The position numbers and the translations under genes are program-made. The notes under the pieces were generated by a model. That model searched no databases. It saw nothing but the letters and a program-made list of their open reading frames with translations, and was not told where the DNA came from. This document shows, one piece after another, positions 29,871-40,120 of a stretch of DNA of 64,000 nt. The stretch comes from Strigamia acuminata (lineage: Eukaryota > Arthropoda > Chilopoda > Geophilomorpha > Linotaeniidae), in contig OX442319.1 in the NCBI GenBank assembly GCA_949358305.1, positions 8,804,001-8,868,000 on the forward strand, written 5' to 3'. The stretch's first letter is position 1; each line of letters opens with the position of its first letter.

Positions 29871-31765
29871 TTAAACTAGTTCTACCAACAAGTGCAGCAA
29901 TAGTAAAATGGATAAACTTTCGCAATTGCCAGGGTTTTTTCAAATTCGAATTTCGCACGAGTGATTTGATTTGGACGCCACGTGCAACGATAGACGAGAA
30001 GGCAACTGCGATTAAGTTATTGTCGGATGAATCCCAGAATATTTACGCAAGATACCAGCTTGCTTGCACTTTTTGTTTACTCGAACATATCGCCACTATT
30101 ACTCCGAAAATCGATCAGAATTGGTACTTAGATGAGAAAAATATCGACATAAGAAGAAGACCAATGGTTAATTATTGGACCAAGGATAAAAAGTTGAAGG
30201 GAATGTCTCTAGTGTACGAAAGCATCAACGAGTGTGTGTTTAAATTAGTCATATGTTCCGGTCCCGATGCAGCGGTCAGATACATGTGGAGTCAATTGAC
30301 CGATCAGGAAAAAGAAAGAAATTTAATTCGCGCTACGAGAGTGTCGCTGAATGCGGATAGCTTGTGTTATTTCTTATCCCTGATAAATGAGCAGCAGTGG
30401 AAGGAAGTGTTCTCAGAAGGCAATCCTAGTCGAATATTGATGAGACTTTTATTAAGTTACCGATGGCAGGACTACTTCTTGCCCACGTTGCAAAAGGTTT
30501 ATGGAATTATGCACGGAGAGACTTTTTTTTTCTTATTGCAAAGAGTACTAGAAATGCCTAGATGCAGGCATGTTTTTAAGAAATTGTGGGAATGTGCTCC
30601 GAATCGTTTCAAAATGTATGTTTTTGAAAACTGTCACGGTTATGTAGCCGAATTATTTCGTAGGGAAACGGCAGGTTTAGGGCTGTTGATGCTGGCTTCT
30701 GCGAGTACTCTGCAGAAGAAAGAATTGATAAGTTCTACGGTCGGTATGGTTCAATGTTCCAAGTTATTAGTCGCAAAGCAATGGGATTTGTTTGATGTTT
30801 TCGTTAAAGGAACGCTTTTGTGCGAGGAGGATGTTGGGGAGTTTATGGAGAGATTTGTGAGGGAAAAAGGGAGTAAAATTTGTTTTTATTTCGCAGATAA
30901 TGATGAATGGGACGCGCTAGACGAATTCACAAATCGGTGTTTGAAATCCAAAGTTGAAATGACTCGATTCAAGCGCCAGATGGCTTTTGATAATGCAACC
31001 GAGTTCAATCATAATTCACATCGTGGTTTGTTCAAAAGAATGTTGTCAACTGCTCTGATTAAATCTACCAAAGCAGATTTTACGACACTTGATGAATTTT
31101 TAGGGTGGTGTTTTGAAAATGATTCTGAAGGGATTGATCAGTTTAAGAAAAGTTTGTTTGAAAACAATGCGCTTGTGACGTACGATTTGGTTCGTGATAT
31201 AATTCGGGATGGTTTTGGGGAAAAATTAGATGCGACTTTGGATTGGTGTTTTAGTGATCCAGATGATGTTTTGAAGTTTAAAAGGAAGTTTTTATAGTCC
31301 AGAATTTGAAAATCATACAATTGCACTGATTTGTGATTTGATATGTAAAAATGATCATTTAAAATCTTTAGAGAAATTCGTGGTTTGGAAGTTTGCGAGT
31401 TATAAAATTGATCGATGTAAGCGGGAAATATTCAGATTAGACGACCGGACGTTGCATATTTGTGCTGATCTGTTAAATCATGACAAGTGGGAGTTGGCGA
31501 TGAGTTCATCAATTGGTTTTGCTCGTCGCCGCAGACGGAAGTACCCAAATTCAAAAAGGAATTGATGTTTTCCCGCTGGATGGACCGTGTTTATAAGAAA
31601 TATGGGAATAAATGGCCCCATTGCGGTAAATATGAAGGGTATGATTTCAAAACTATTGTAAAGTGGTTTAATCCATGTGTGAAAACAATTGCTTTATTTA
31701 AGCAAAAGTGTGCATCGCGTAATTGGCTTGAAGCAGTTGAGGCTTGCAATAGATGGGAAAACTAG
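29871..31765 (+). pseudogene. Solenoid family copy D, 3' part (clade I), two frameshifts
   Basis: Resumes the frame of 22609-22898 directly after the TTAA duplication. It carries the conserved DLIWTP, TIDEKATAIK and helical repeats. A one-base insertion near 31288-31295 causes a stop at 31295-31297. A one-base deletion near 31498 (GGCGATGAG for GGCGGATGAG) shifts the frame again. Family sequence then runs to the TAG at 31763-31765 (ending GNKWPHC, FKTIVKWFNPC). Neither frameshift is due to the transposon, so D has decayed independently. Confidence 0.85.
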
Positions 31766-32418
31766 CCAATCGGTTTGTATATCGAAAGTAAATTGATGAT
31801 TTGTTGTTAAATTCATGTGTTTTAGATGTAAAAGAAATTTAATAATAAAACTGTAATAGAACTGTAATAGAATGTAAAAAATTACTCCGTAATTTATTTT
31901 TTCAAATTTTTCTTTTTTTTTTGCCAATAAATAAATAAAATTTAACATTGTTGGGAATTGGGACCATTCTCCAGCTGAATTGCACTTTGTTTCGTATTTA
32001 AAACTTTTGAATACATACGACGAACAAACGTTTTTATTTCACATTACTTTGGGAATGTTGTGTTGGACCCAAGTTGATTACCGGTAAGCAATATTTAATT
32101 AATTTCCAACCTAAGGTTTACCCTTTTTCAAAATACTTTGCAAGGTCAGTTGTTTTACCTGATCAAGACGAATCCAGTCGAAACGAATTCTGGTGGTCAA
32201 AAATTCTTGTCGAAAATCAGTCGCAATTTCAGTTCAAAACAAATAATTATTTTAACATTTAACTGCAGATCAAGCAGTTCCAGAAAGCCAAAAAGCCAAC
32301 TGAACAAAAATTCTAGTTTTATTTATTTTTAAAATTGTTTATTATTATTTTACTATTACATTTTATTTTAAAATTAATACAAAATTAAACGACAAGCACA
32401 AACTTAAATCTAAATTAT
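31766..32418. other. Convergent D/E intergenic region
   Basis: AT-rich 3' flanks of D and E, with AATAAA signals on both strands. Blocks at about 31955-32060 and 32090-32300 recur at 19150-19280 and 59780-60000, so the convergent junction was copied as a unit. No gene was seen. Confidence 0.6.
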
Positions 32419-34746
32419 CTAGAACTTCACATTCACAAATAAATCATTTTTTCCACCCAATAAAGGTTCGGCATCTTTAAACCAATTTGCCGATGCATAC
32501 TTTTCCTTTAGTTTAGCAATTGTTTCCGCACACGGACTAAACCATTTTAGCATAGTTATGAATTTATCCCAGGAGGCCTTCCATCCAAATTCAGAATCAG
32601 ATAAAAATTCATTATCTTCGCATTCCTCAAATCTTTTTGTATCAAAAGCAAAATCTATCCATTCACAAATCATCAATTCATTTTTGAATTTTATCACCTC
32701 CGTCTGCGACGATGAGCAAAACCAATTGATAAACTCATCGACCAACTCACCGGCAATTTCGGCAAACTGCCAATAGTTTTCGTATAACAGATCAGCACAA
32801 ATATGCATCGTTCGATCGTCAAATCCGAACATTTCCCGCTTACATCGATCAACATTATCACTCGAAAACTTCCAACCGACGAATTTCTCTAAAGATTTGA
32901 AATCATCATTTTTACGTATCAAATCACGTATCAGTTCCATTGTATGATTGTCAAATTCTGGACTCAAAAAAACATTTTTAAATTTCAAAAAATCATCCGG
33001 ATCACTAAAACACCAATCCAAACTCACGTCTATTATTTCCCAAGAACCTTCCCGAATTAAATCAAAAATTAAATGGACGAAATCGTACGGAATCTTGCCT
33101 TGAAAAATACTTTTTTTAAACTTACTAATTTTCTCAAAATCATCCTCAAAACACCACTCTAAAAACGCATTTAGCATTTTGATATCTCCTTTTCTCAACA
33201 TCTTTGTCAACAAATTAGCCGACCACCATGAATAGGGTTCCTTGAATCTGTTGACATTATAAACTGCTAATTGGCGCTTGAAGCGAGATATTTCATTTTC
33301 AGATTTCGCACACCGTTTCACGAATTCGTCCAGCTCGTCCCATTCATTCGTCATTACGAAATGAATACAAACGTTCGGTCCCTCTTCGCTCGCAAAACAT
33401 TCCAGAAAACCGCCAACATCCTTCTCGCACAAAACAGTACGCTTAACAAAAACATCAAACAAATCCCATTGCTTCGCTATTAATAACTTCCTACATTGGC
33501 GCAGACCGTACCCCGAATGAATAAATTCTTTCTTCTGCAGAGCACTCGCGGAATCCAGCATCAACACAACTAAATCTATAACTTTGCTAGAAAATAGTTC
33601 AGTTAATATATCAAAAAAATATTTAAAATCAGCAAAAACATGTTGCTTTAAGCGATTAGGAGCACTTTTCCACAATTCCGTAAAAACAACCCTACGAGCA
33701 TCACATGTTACCACGCAATTCAATATCGAAAGAAAAACACTTCCGCGTATAATCCCCCAAACTCTTTTCATCATGGGCAAAAAGTAGTCGCGCCATCGCC
33801 AACTCAATAAAAGTGTTATTAATACTCGATGAGAATCTTTTTTTTTGAACACTTTTTCCCACTGTTTTTCATTCATCCGAGATAAGAAAAAACACACACT
33901 ATCTGCATCCGTCGATTCCATCACAGCCCGAATTAAATTCCTTTCTTTTTCTTCGTCACTCAATTCATTCCACATATATCTGACCGCGGCATCGGGTCCG
34001 GAAGACACGACTAAATCAAACACATACTCGGCAATGCTTTCGTTAACGCGGCGACGGGGATGACAAATACGGTAGCAATTTGTAGACATTTCCTCCAATC
34101 TCTTATCCTTGGTTATGCGCCACGTCCAATAATAAACCATCGGCTTTCTTTTTATGTCCATGTTTTCCACGGCTAAGTACCAATTCAGATCGATTTTCGG
34201 GTAGATGGTCGGGAGATGTTCCACTAAACAAAAAGTGGCAGCATGTTCGTACGTTTCGTAAATATTTAAGCAATTGTCGGATACTAATTTGATCGCTGTT
34301 GCCTTCTCGTCTATCGTTGCACCTGGCGTCCAAATTAAATCACTAATGTCACATTCCAACAAATCCAGCCGCTTTTTACGGTTCATCCACTTCACTATTT
34401 CTTTACTGGTTGTTTTAACAAGTTCCATTAATCTAGTTTTCATTATTTTTGGCGCGGATAAGTTCGACACACTGACCAGCACGTCATGTTCAATTTTTCG
34501 CCATTCGTAGTTGTCGGACTCAATATCTGGTCCAAAAAGGGCGAATTGTCTGTAATAATCAGAATTGGAAAAACCTGCTATCTGATCGCCAGCTTCCGTG
34601 TCCCACAAGTTAGTTACGATCTTGACCAGTGAAATTTGTTCAAGTGTTGCCGGCGTGAATAAATATCGGATGTTGTTTGGTCCAAGATCATCTTCTGGGC
34701 TCAATTTCTGCGTTTTTACCGAACTGCATCCGCTTACTTCAGACAT
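32419..34746 (-). CDS. Solenoid family gene E (clade II, 775 aa, intact)
   Basis: Intact clade II copy starting MSEVSGCSSVKTQKL, with the shared YLFTPATLEQISLVKIV block, DLIWTPGATIDEKATAIK, and the full set of C-terminal repeats (for example LFDVFVKRTVLCEKDVGGF, MLNAFLEWCFEDDFEKI and IIDVSLDWCFSDPDDFLKF). The tail is extended to GGKNDLFVNVKF. Unlike C and J there is no open upstream extension, which supports the MSEV start for the clade. It is divergent from F across 1.9 kb. Function is unknown. Confidence 0.85.
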   Translation of the reverse strand: MSEVSGCSSVKTQKLSPEDDLGPNNIRYLFTPATLEQISLVKIVTNLWDTEAGDQIAGFSNSDYYRQFALFGPDIESDNYEWRKIEHDVLVSVSNLSAPKIMKTRLMELVKTTSKEIVKWMNRKKRLDLLECDISDLIWTPGATIDEKATAIKLVSDNCLNIYETYEHAATFCLVEHLPTIYPKIDLNWYLAVENMDIKRKPMVYYWTWRITKDKRLEEMSTNCYRICHPRRRVNESIAEYVFDLVVSSGPDAAVRYMWNELSDEEKERNLIRAVMESTDADSVCFFLSRMNEKQWEKVFKKKDSHRVLITLLLSWRWRDYFLPMMKRVWGIIRGSVFLSILNCVVTCDARRVVFTELWKSAPNRLKQHVFADFKYFFDILTELFSSKVIDLVVLMLDSASALQKKEFIHSGYGLRQCRKLLIAKQWDLFDVFVKRTVLCEKDVGGFLECFASEEGPNVCIHFVMTNEWDELDEFVKRCAKSENEISRFKRQLAVYNVNRFKEPYSWWSANLLTKMLRKGDIKMLNAFLEWCFEDDFEKISKFKKSIFQGKIPYDFVHLIFDLIREGSWEIIDVSLDWCFSDPDDFLKFKNVFLSPEFDNHTMELIRDLIRKNDDFKSLEKFVGWKFSSDNVDRCKREMFGFDDRTMHICADLLYENYWQFAEIAGELVDEFINWFCSSSQTEVIKFKNELMICEWIDFAFDTKRFEECEDNEFLSDSEFGWKASWDKFITMLKWFSPCAETIAKLKEKYASANWFKDAEPLLGGKNDLFVNVKF

Positions 34747-35480
34747 TTCTGGTCAAATTTGTAAGTGGTCTTTAGTCACTTTCAAAAACAACCTGCTTGC
34801 GGTATACGAGAATGCTATTGTTTTGTACCGACCAATAACAAACGACGAACAAACGACTATCAGTTATGCTTTGCAACCAATCACGTAATAGGTCACATTT
34901 GTGCCATCTGGCTTTGAAACCGATGTAAATTTGTGACGCGCATGCGTCCAGCGCCCCCTATCTTACCTTTTGAATAAAATCAGTTATGTTTAACACGCAA
35001 TGGCTGCTTCTTTACATACTCTTTACAATCTCCATACACCAACCCAAAGAACACACTAAATACCGTAGACAAGACATATAAAAACAATGCAAAATAAATA
35101 CATGGTCATTCTATTTGGATATCTATTCTCGATAGATTTACAAGTGAGTTTTAGTTTTGTTTGCAAGTCTGATTTTTAAATTTAGCTTTTAATCTCCAAT
35201 TAAAGCAAGAGGCAAGATTGTTGTCTGATTATTTAGTAAAATATTAAAATCATCAACAAAAATGACATAATTTCCAACTTTTGATCCATATTTTGGAATA
35301 TAATGATATGACAAAATAAATAAATCGAGTATTTGTTTTTACAGTACTTACAAATAAACACTTGAAAACAAACTCCGCCTTCGCTTCACTGCAGCGCAGA
35401 CCACTAAATATATGTAGATGACGCTTTAATATTTATTAGAATGGTCCAGGCTTCTTCCAACAGATGGAATTTCGTGAGGA
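34747..35480 (-). promoter_or_regulatory. Upstream region of gene E
   Basis: On the minus strand an ATTGGTCGGTACAAAAC block lies about 75 bp before the ATG. An NRF-1-like GACGCGCATGCGTC (34935-34948) lies about 190 bp before it. The rest, to 35480, is AT-rich with no gene seen. Confidence 0.5.
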
Positions 35481-36030
35481 TCAGATTGGATTGTGGGAAT
35501 AAGACTGGCGTGGCGTCATGGTCGGCAGATACGACAAACCTTGGACAAACATGACTAAACAAATGAATTGTTTGTGATTGGAAATGGTGGCGCCATCTAT
35601 GTTTCTAAGTAGTAATGAATCGGGAATTAAAATCCCTGGAAATTTTGTTATTAATGTGTTCTGATCCAGAATTGATTCCCATGGATGCCAACATTGCATT
35701 TGCAATGACAAGCAATCCGCGGTCTCCATTTTCTTGTTTAGCGACCGAAATAATGCGGAATGTAAACAAACCACACCGGTGCTCTTTAAACAGTGTACTC
35801 ACCAGAGATAATACTCTGGGAGAAATATTGCAGCTATTCAAACTGTTGTACACATCCACAACTAACTTATGGTCTCTTTGTTGAAATAGCCCGATATGGC
35901 AAAGAAATGATTCCCAATGTTGAGCATCTGAACGAAAATTCTTGTTTTTGGTCTTTCTTCGAGGATGTGTGGAACTTTGAGTGGTTTTTTTTGCAAAACC
36001 AATTTTATCCAGATTAATTAAGTCGTTCAA
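35481..36030 (-). pseudogene. Ulp1/SENP-like (C48) cysteine protease relic
   Basis: Minus-strand reading gives VDVYNSLNSCNISPRVLSL, then QENGDRGLLVIANAM. This resembles the C-terminal half of transposon-borne Ulp1-type proteases, where the motif is Q-x-N-G-x-D-C-G-L-F-A-I-A-N-A. The catalytic Cys position is lost and the frame shifts near 35700. The end of the relic (35566-35640, GGTGGCGCCATCTATGTTTC) recurs inverted at about 56440-56500, so it belongs to a dispersed repeat. Moderate confidence, motif level only. Confidence 0.5.
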
Positions 36031-36658
36031 GTTTGGATATTTGTTGTTGCAACATGCCTGAAGTGTGGTTTAAAGTGGCTTGAGTCAACCATTCATGCTG
36101 TATAATCTTGTCCCAGTCCAATGAAATAGAAATAGCCCATTTGTCTGTTTTCACCGATTACTCTGATCATTTTGAAAGAAAAGGGTGGAAATAGCTTTTC
36201 CGTTTAAAAAGACAATTTATCAGCTAAAAATTTTTAATTAACAATTTATTTTTGCTATTTTTTTTACTTGTATACATCTCATCTTGTTTTTATGATGTAT
36301 CAAGCACACCCGATAAACGATATACAATCCAGTTGATTATTTCCAACAAAATGACCGCCGGCTGGTATTTGCGTCGCGCATGCGCATATTGATAGGGTTG
36401 ACAGCAGACAGAACTGTGACTTTATTGGTTGTAAAGGCAAGGAAAAATGATTGCTATTGGTTGGTATAAAACAACGGGAATAAAAAATAATTTGCAATCT
36501 TTTCTGACTAAGTGGAAAGAAGCGTCGAATTCTTCGTTAACATCAAGAAATCATTTAACAAGCGAACCTGACGTGGTAAATACATTTGATTTGTCGTTGT
36601 TTGTTTTTCTATTTAAATTTGGCTCTGATTCTAGACAAGTTTCAAATTCGGCGGCGAA
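36031..36658 (+). promoter_or_regulatory. Promoter and 5'UTR intron of solenoid copy F
   Basis: Upstream block shared with B and H (CACACCCGATAAACGATA), then CGCGCATGCGCA (36375-36386), ATTGG boxes, TATAAAA (36465-36471) and a 5'UTR GT-AG intron 36576-36634 before the ATG at 36659. Confidence 0.6.
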
Positions 36659-37277
36659 ATGAGCAATTTAGAAAAAATGCTAAAAAGGACACCGGAAGCA
36701 AATGTCATTCGATATTCATTTACGCCAGGAACACTACAAGACATTTCAATGGTCAAAGTTGTAACTAACTTGTGGAACACGGATGCTGGCGATAAGATAG
36801 CAAATTTTTGTCGATCTGACTATTACAATCAAAAAGATTTTTATCGAGCTGAGTATTACCACAGATTATATGTGTACTATTACAATCAAACAGCGAGTAT
36901 TGGAGAAAACAGCAAAGAATGGAGTGAACTTAGAACGTACATGTTGAATAGTGTGTCTGACTTAGAGCTACCGAGAATACTCAAAACTGAATTACTCAAA
37001 CTAGTTCAACCAACAAGTGCAGCAATAGTGAACTGGATAAACTTTTGCAACCTACAGGGTTTGTTCAACTACGAATTTCGCACGAGTGATTTGATTTGGA
37101 CGCCACGTGCAACGATAGACGCGAAGGCAACTGCGATCAAGATTTTGTCGGATGAATCCCAGAATATTGACGCAAGATACCAGCTTGCTTGCACTTTTTG
37201 TTTAGTCGAACATCTCGCTACTATTACTCCGAAAATCGATCAGAATGTGTACTTGGACGAGAAAAACATCGACATAA
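36659..37277 (+). pseudogene. Solenoid family copy F, 5' part (clade I), cut by Gypsy copy 2
   Basis: Starts MSNLEKMLKRTPEANVIR and has a 10-17-residue insertion after CRSDYYNQKD (a duplicated YY motif) that it shares with G. It is open to 37277, where the 10.8-kb element interrupts it. It shows no other lesion. The remaining 1,595 nt lie at 48070-49664 in the same frame. Without the element the copy would be 737 codons long. Confidence 0.88.
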
Positions 37278-37900
37278 TGTGACCAGCTGCCCCTGCGCAC
37301 GGGTCGCTGCACTGCAACGGCAATGCACTTGGCGCAGCTCCAGCGCCTCTCGTATCTCGCGCAGCCTGTTGCGGTCCCCCGCAACCAGGTGGAGCTGCGG
37401 GCCTTTGGTCAAGCAGGATCGGGCCCCGGAAGTCGCCCTTCCGGAAGTGGTTGGTCCCCGTAGGGACAAGAGAGTTGTTGATCAACCAGCAAGGCGAACG
37501 GTCGTGTTGCGACCGCCTCCAAAACTGGCTATTGAGATAACCCAAACTATCGGCGTGGCGATGATATCGCCCGCCGGGACCTGAGCGTCCAGTTGCGCCA
37601 CGTCCGCCGGACGTTAACCGTAACTTCGGCGGCGTGGCCCAAAACCGATTACCGACCTCGTGTGTCATGGCGGCCGATGGCCGCCGTGCCACGCGGTCTG
37701 ATTAGGGGCGGTTCGAAGGAACCGCCGCCTTGGGAAATACACTATGGGACACTACAATCATACCCCTAGACATCTAATAAAGCCATAACTAAAACTATAT
37801 TGTGTCTCCGTGTATTTCGTGGTTTGTTTTATCGTGTGTGTTGCGTCCAGCGCCTCCGTGGCTCTCCCCCGACCACGTGGCGTCCGTCCGAACACTCACA
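37278..37900 (+). repeat. 5' LTR of Gypsy copy 2
   Basis: 623 bp from TGTGACC to CTCACA, same as 47443-48065 by eye. AATAAA lies near 37778. The 8-bp stem GGCGGTTC-GAAG-GAACCGCC is perfect here and has one G-U-type change in copy 1. Confidence 0.93.
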
Positions 37901-40120
37901 ATTGTGGGCCCGTCCAGGATTTTGAATTCTCTTGCGAATACTATTCTAATTTACTGATTGTGCGAAGCACAATATTAAATGAATTTTTTCTTTCAACTAG
38001 AGGGGGAAATTTCCTTGGTCATGATTGTGACAGGGGGTCAGCAGGCGAAACGGCCGCTAATCGCTGACCATTGGACCCTGATCAGACAAAAATTGGTGGC
38101 TTTGCATGTCCAGCTTGCCTGGGTACTGGCAAGCCGGGACTTACACTAGCCACACTTTCCAACGGTCTTCTATTCCTTTCTAGCTTAGCCTAAAAAACTG
38201 AGTGGTTGGGAGGGGAATATAATTCCAAACCTTCTTTATTATTTTTATTTCTTGGTGCGCAGCCCAAGTAAAAGTAATGGGACAGTCTGCAGCGTATTCA
38301 AACTCGATTCGTGGAGGAGGCGCGCTGGTGGCCACCAGCAAACCAAATCCCACGGGGGAGAAGCGGTCATATTCCAGGTGCCACGCTGCAATCACTGGTT
38401 CCATTATGGGCCGGGCGAGGAGGCGATGTTGAACTGAGCTTTGAGTGACACCAAATTTCTTGTAGGACGTTTAGTCGCTTGGATGCAGGTTGCTAGCTTA
38501 GTGGTCGCTGGCGCGGGAACAGTCACGTGCGGTGAGTTGGCGTGTAGTTGGACCCGAGTAGCAGCGAAGTGTCCGCACACATGGGAAGACTGCCTTGATT
38601 TTTGTTGCGACTCATAATTTATGGGTTGCGTTGTGGCTGCTCAAGGCGCTCATCCGGGTTCACATCGGTCATAATCCTACCCTGTCCCGTGTACTGGTTG
38701 GTAGGCAACTGCAAGTTAACGTATTTAACCCAAGAGTTGCTGAAATTGGGACACGGACAGCAGGGAGAGCTGCCGGAGGTACGGGGATACCGATGGTGAA
38801 GTGCTCAAATGGTACAGAGAGTTCGTTAGGGCGTAGGAACGATATCTGTGCGTTCAGGTAGCTACCAGCTTTGAAAAAAGATTGGGAATCTAGCCTGTAA
38901 CTTTTGTTTCTGAATTTTATTCACTCTTGCTTGATTTCTGGGCTACTGCAGTTTGTTAAAGGACTGTGCTCGAACCACAGTCTGGAGCAATCTCTGTAAT
39001 TTGGAAATTAGTTGTTTTTACATCTTTTTCATTTTTTACTTTTTCTCTAAACTTCCCTATCTATGATTTTCATGGTTTTCTTGGGACTCCACACCTGACA
39101 GCGGTAATAATCACCTCAAATGCCGGGTTGTATACAGCGTCAAATGGAGGGCGATATGGCTTCACAATGGCGGCTGAAGGGTGGGACCCAAGGCGACTAG
39201 GGACAGAAGATGCATTTCCTTTTTACTTTAAGTGCAACTGACTGTTCCACAAAAAACACCATTTCATTGGGATGAACAGACATCTCAGTGTAGGCACGTT
39301 TCTGTCGAAAGGCAGCCTCGTGCAGACTGGAATGAGTCTCCGAAAGGGGTGAGCGGGCGCGTTTGTTGGTCTCTTGGGGCAGAAGAAGAGATTGCAACAA
39401 TATCCCCGTAGTGTAAATATCTGCAAAAAACCTTCTGCTAAAAATTGGAACTTTTTGAGTGTCTTTTAGATTAAAAAACACCCAGTATTTTGTAATTTTT
39501 TATTTTTTATTTTCTTATCTTTCTTCCTCTGTTTCTTCTTGCGAGGCATCAAGAATCGGTTTGTCTGCGCGCTAGCGCGGTTTGATTTTGTTATTTGTTG
39601 CCAACAATGATAAAATTAACTGGTTTGAAAATTTCGAAGTTCTACAGACATGATTTCGTGCTTTTTTAGAAAAGCACAAAAGTCATGTTTTTGTGGAATC
39701 AGACCATTTTGATCTGGTTCAGAACTTCTAGTTCCAAACAAATTTCTATTTGCTTTCAAAAAATGTTGTTTCTCTTCAGAAATGGAGAAAATTCGGCATT
39801 TATATTGGTCAAAGTTTTATTTTTTGTCAAAAAATCAAGATGGCGACCTGAAAACAATAGAAAAACATGTGGAAATCTCGGAATTTTCGAGAATGATTGG
39901 AATTTTAAATTTTGACATTTTCTTGGAACTCTGGGAAATCAATTCCATGAATTAATTTAATTTTTCTACCAATGGGAAACCAGGGGGGGGAAGTGACATC
40001 ACTAATCCCTCTCCCAAGAATGGCTACTTGAGCCTAATCTCCTGTCTCCTCATTGGTCGTGACTTAATTCCACTTGTTCACCTTGCAAGCTGCGGTCCTG
40101 CTTTTGGTCACATTGTGTCA
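37901..40120 (+). other. Long 5' leader of Gypsy copy 2
   Basis: Primer-site-like TGGGCCCGTCCAGGATTTTG starts three bases after the LTR. There is no recognisable sense gene for 2.2 kb. A branched hairpin with outer stem GAAGTTCT/AGAACTTC (39636-39643, 39721-39728) and inner stem CATGA..GTGCTTTT sits before gag. 39738-39855 is strongly diverged from copy 1. Antisense protein-like blocks mirror those in copy 1 (for example 38180-38404). Confidence 0.6.
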
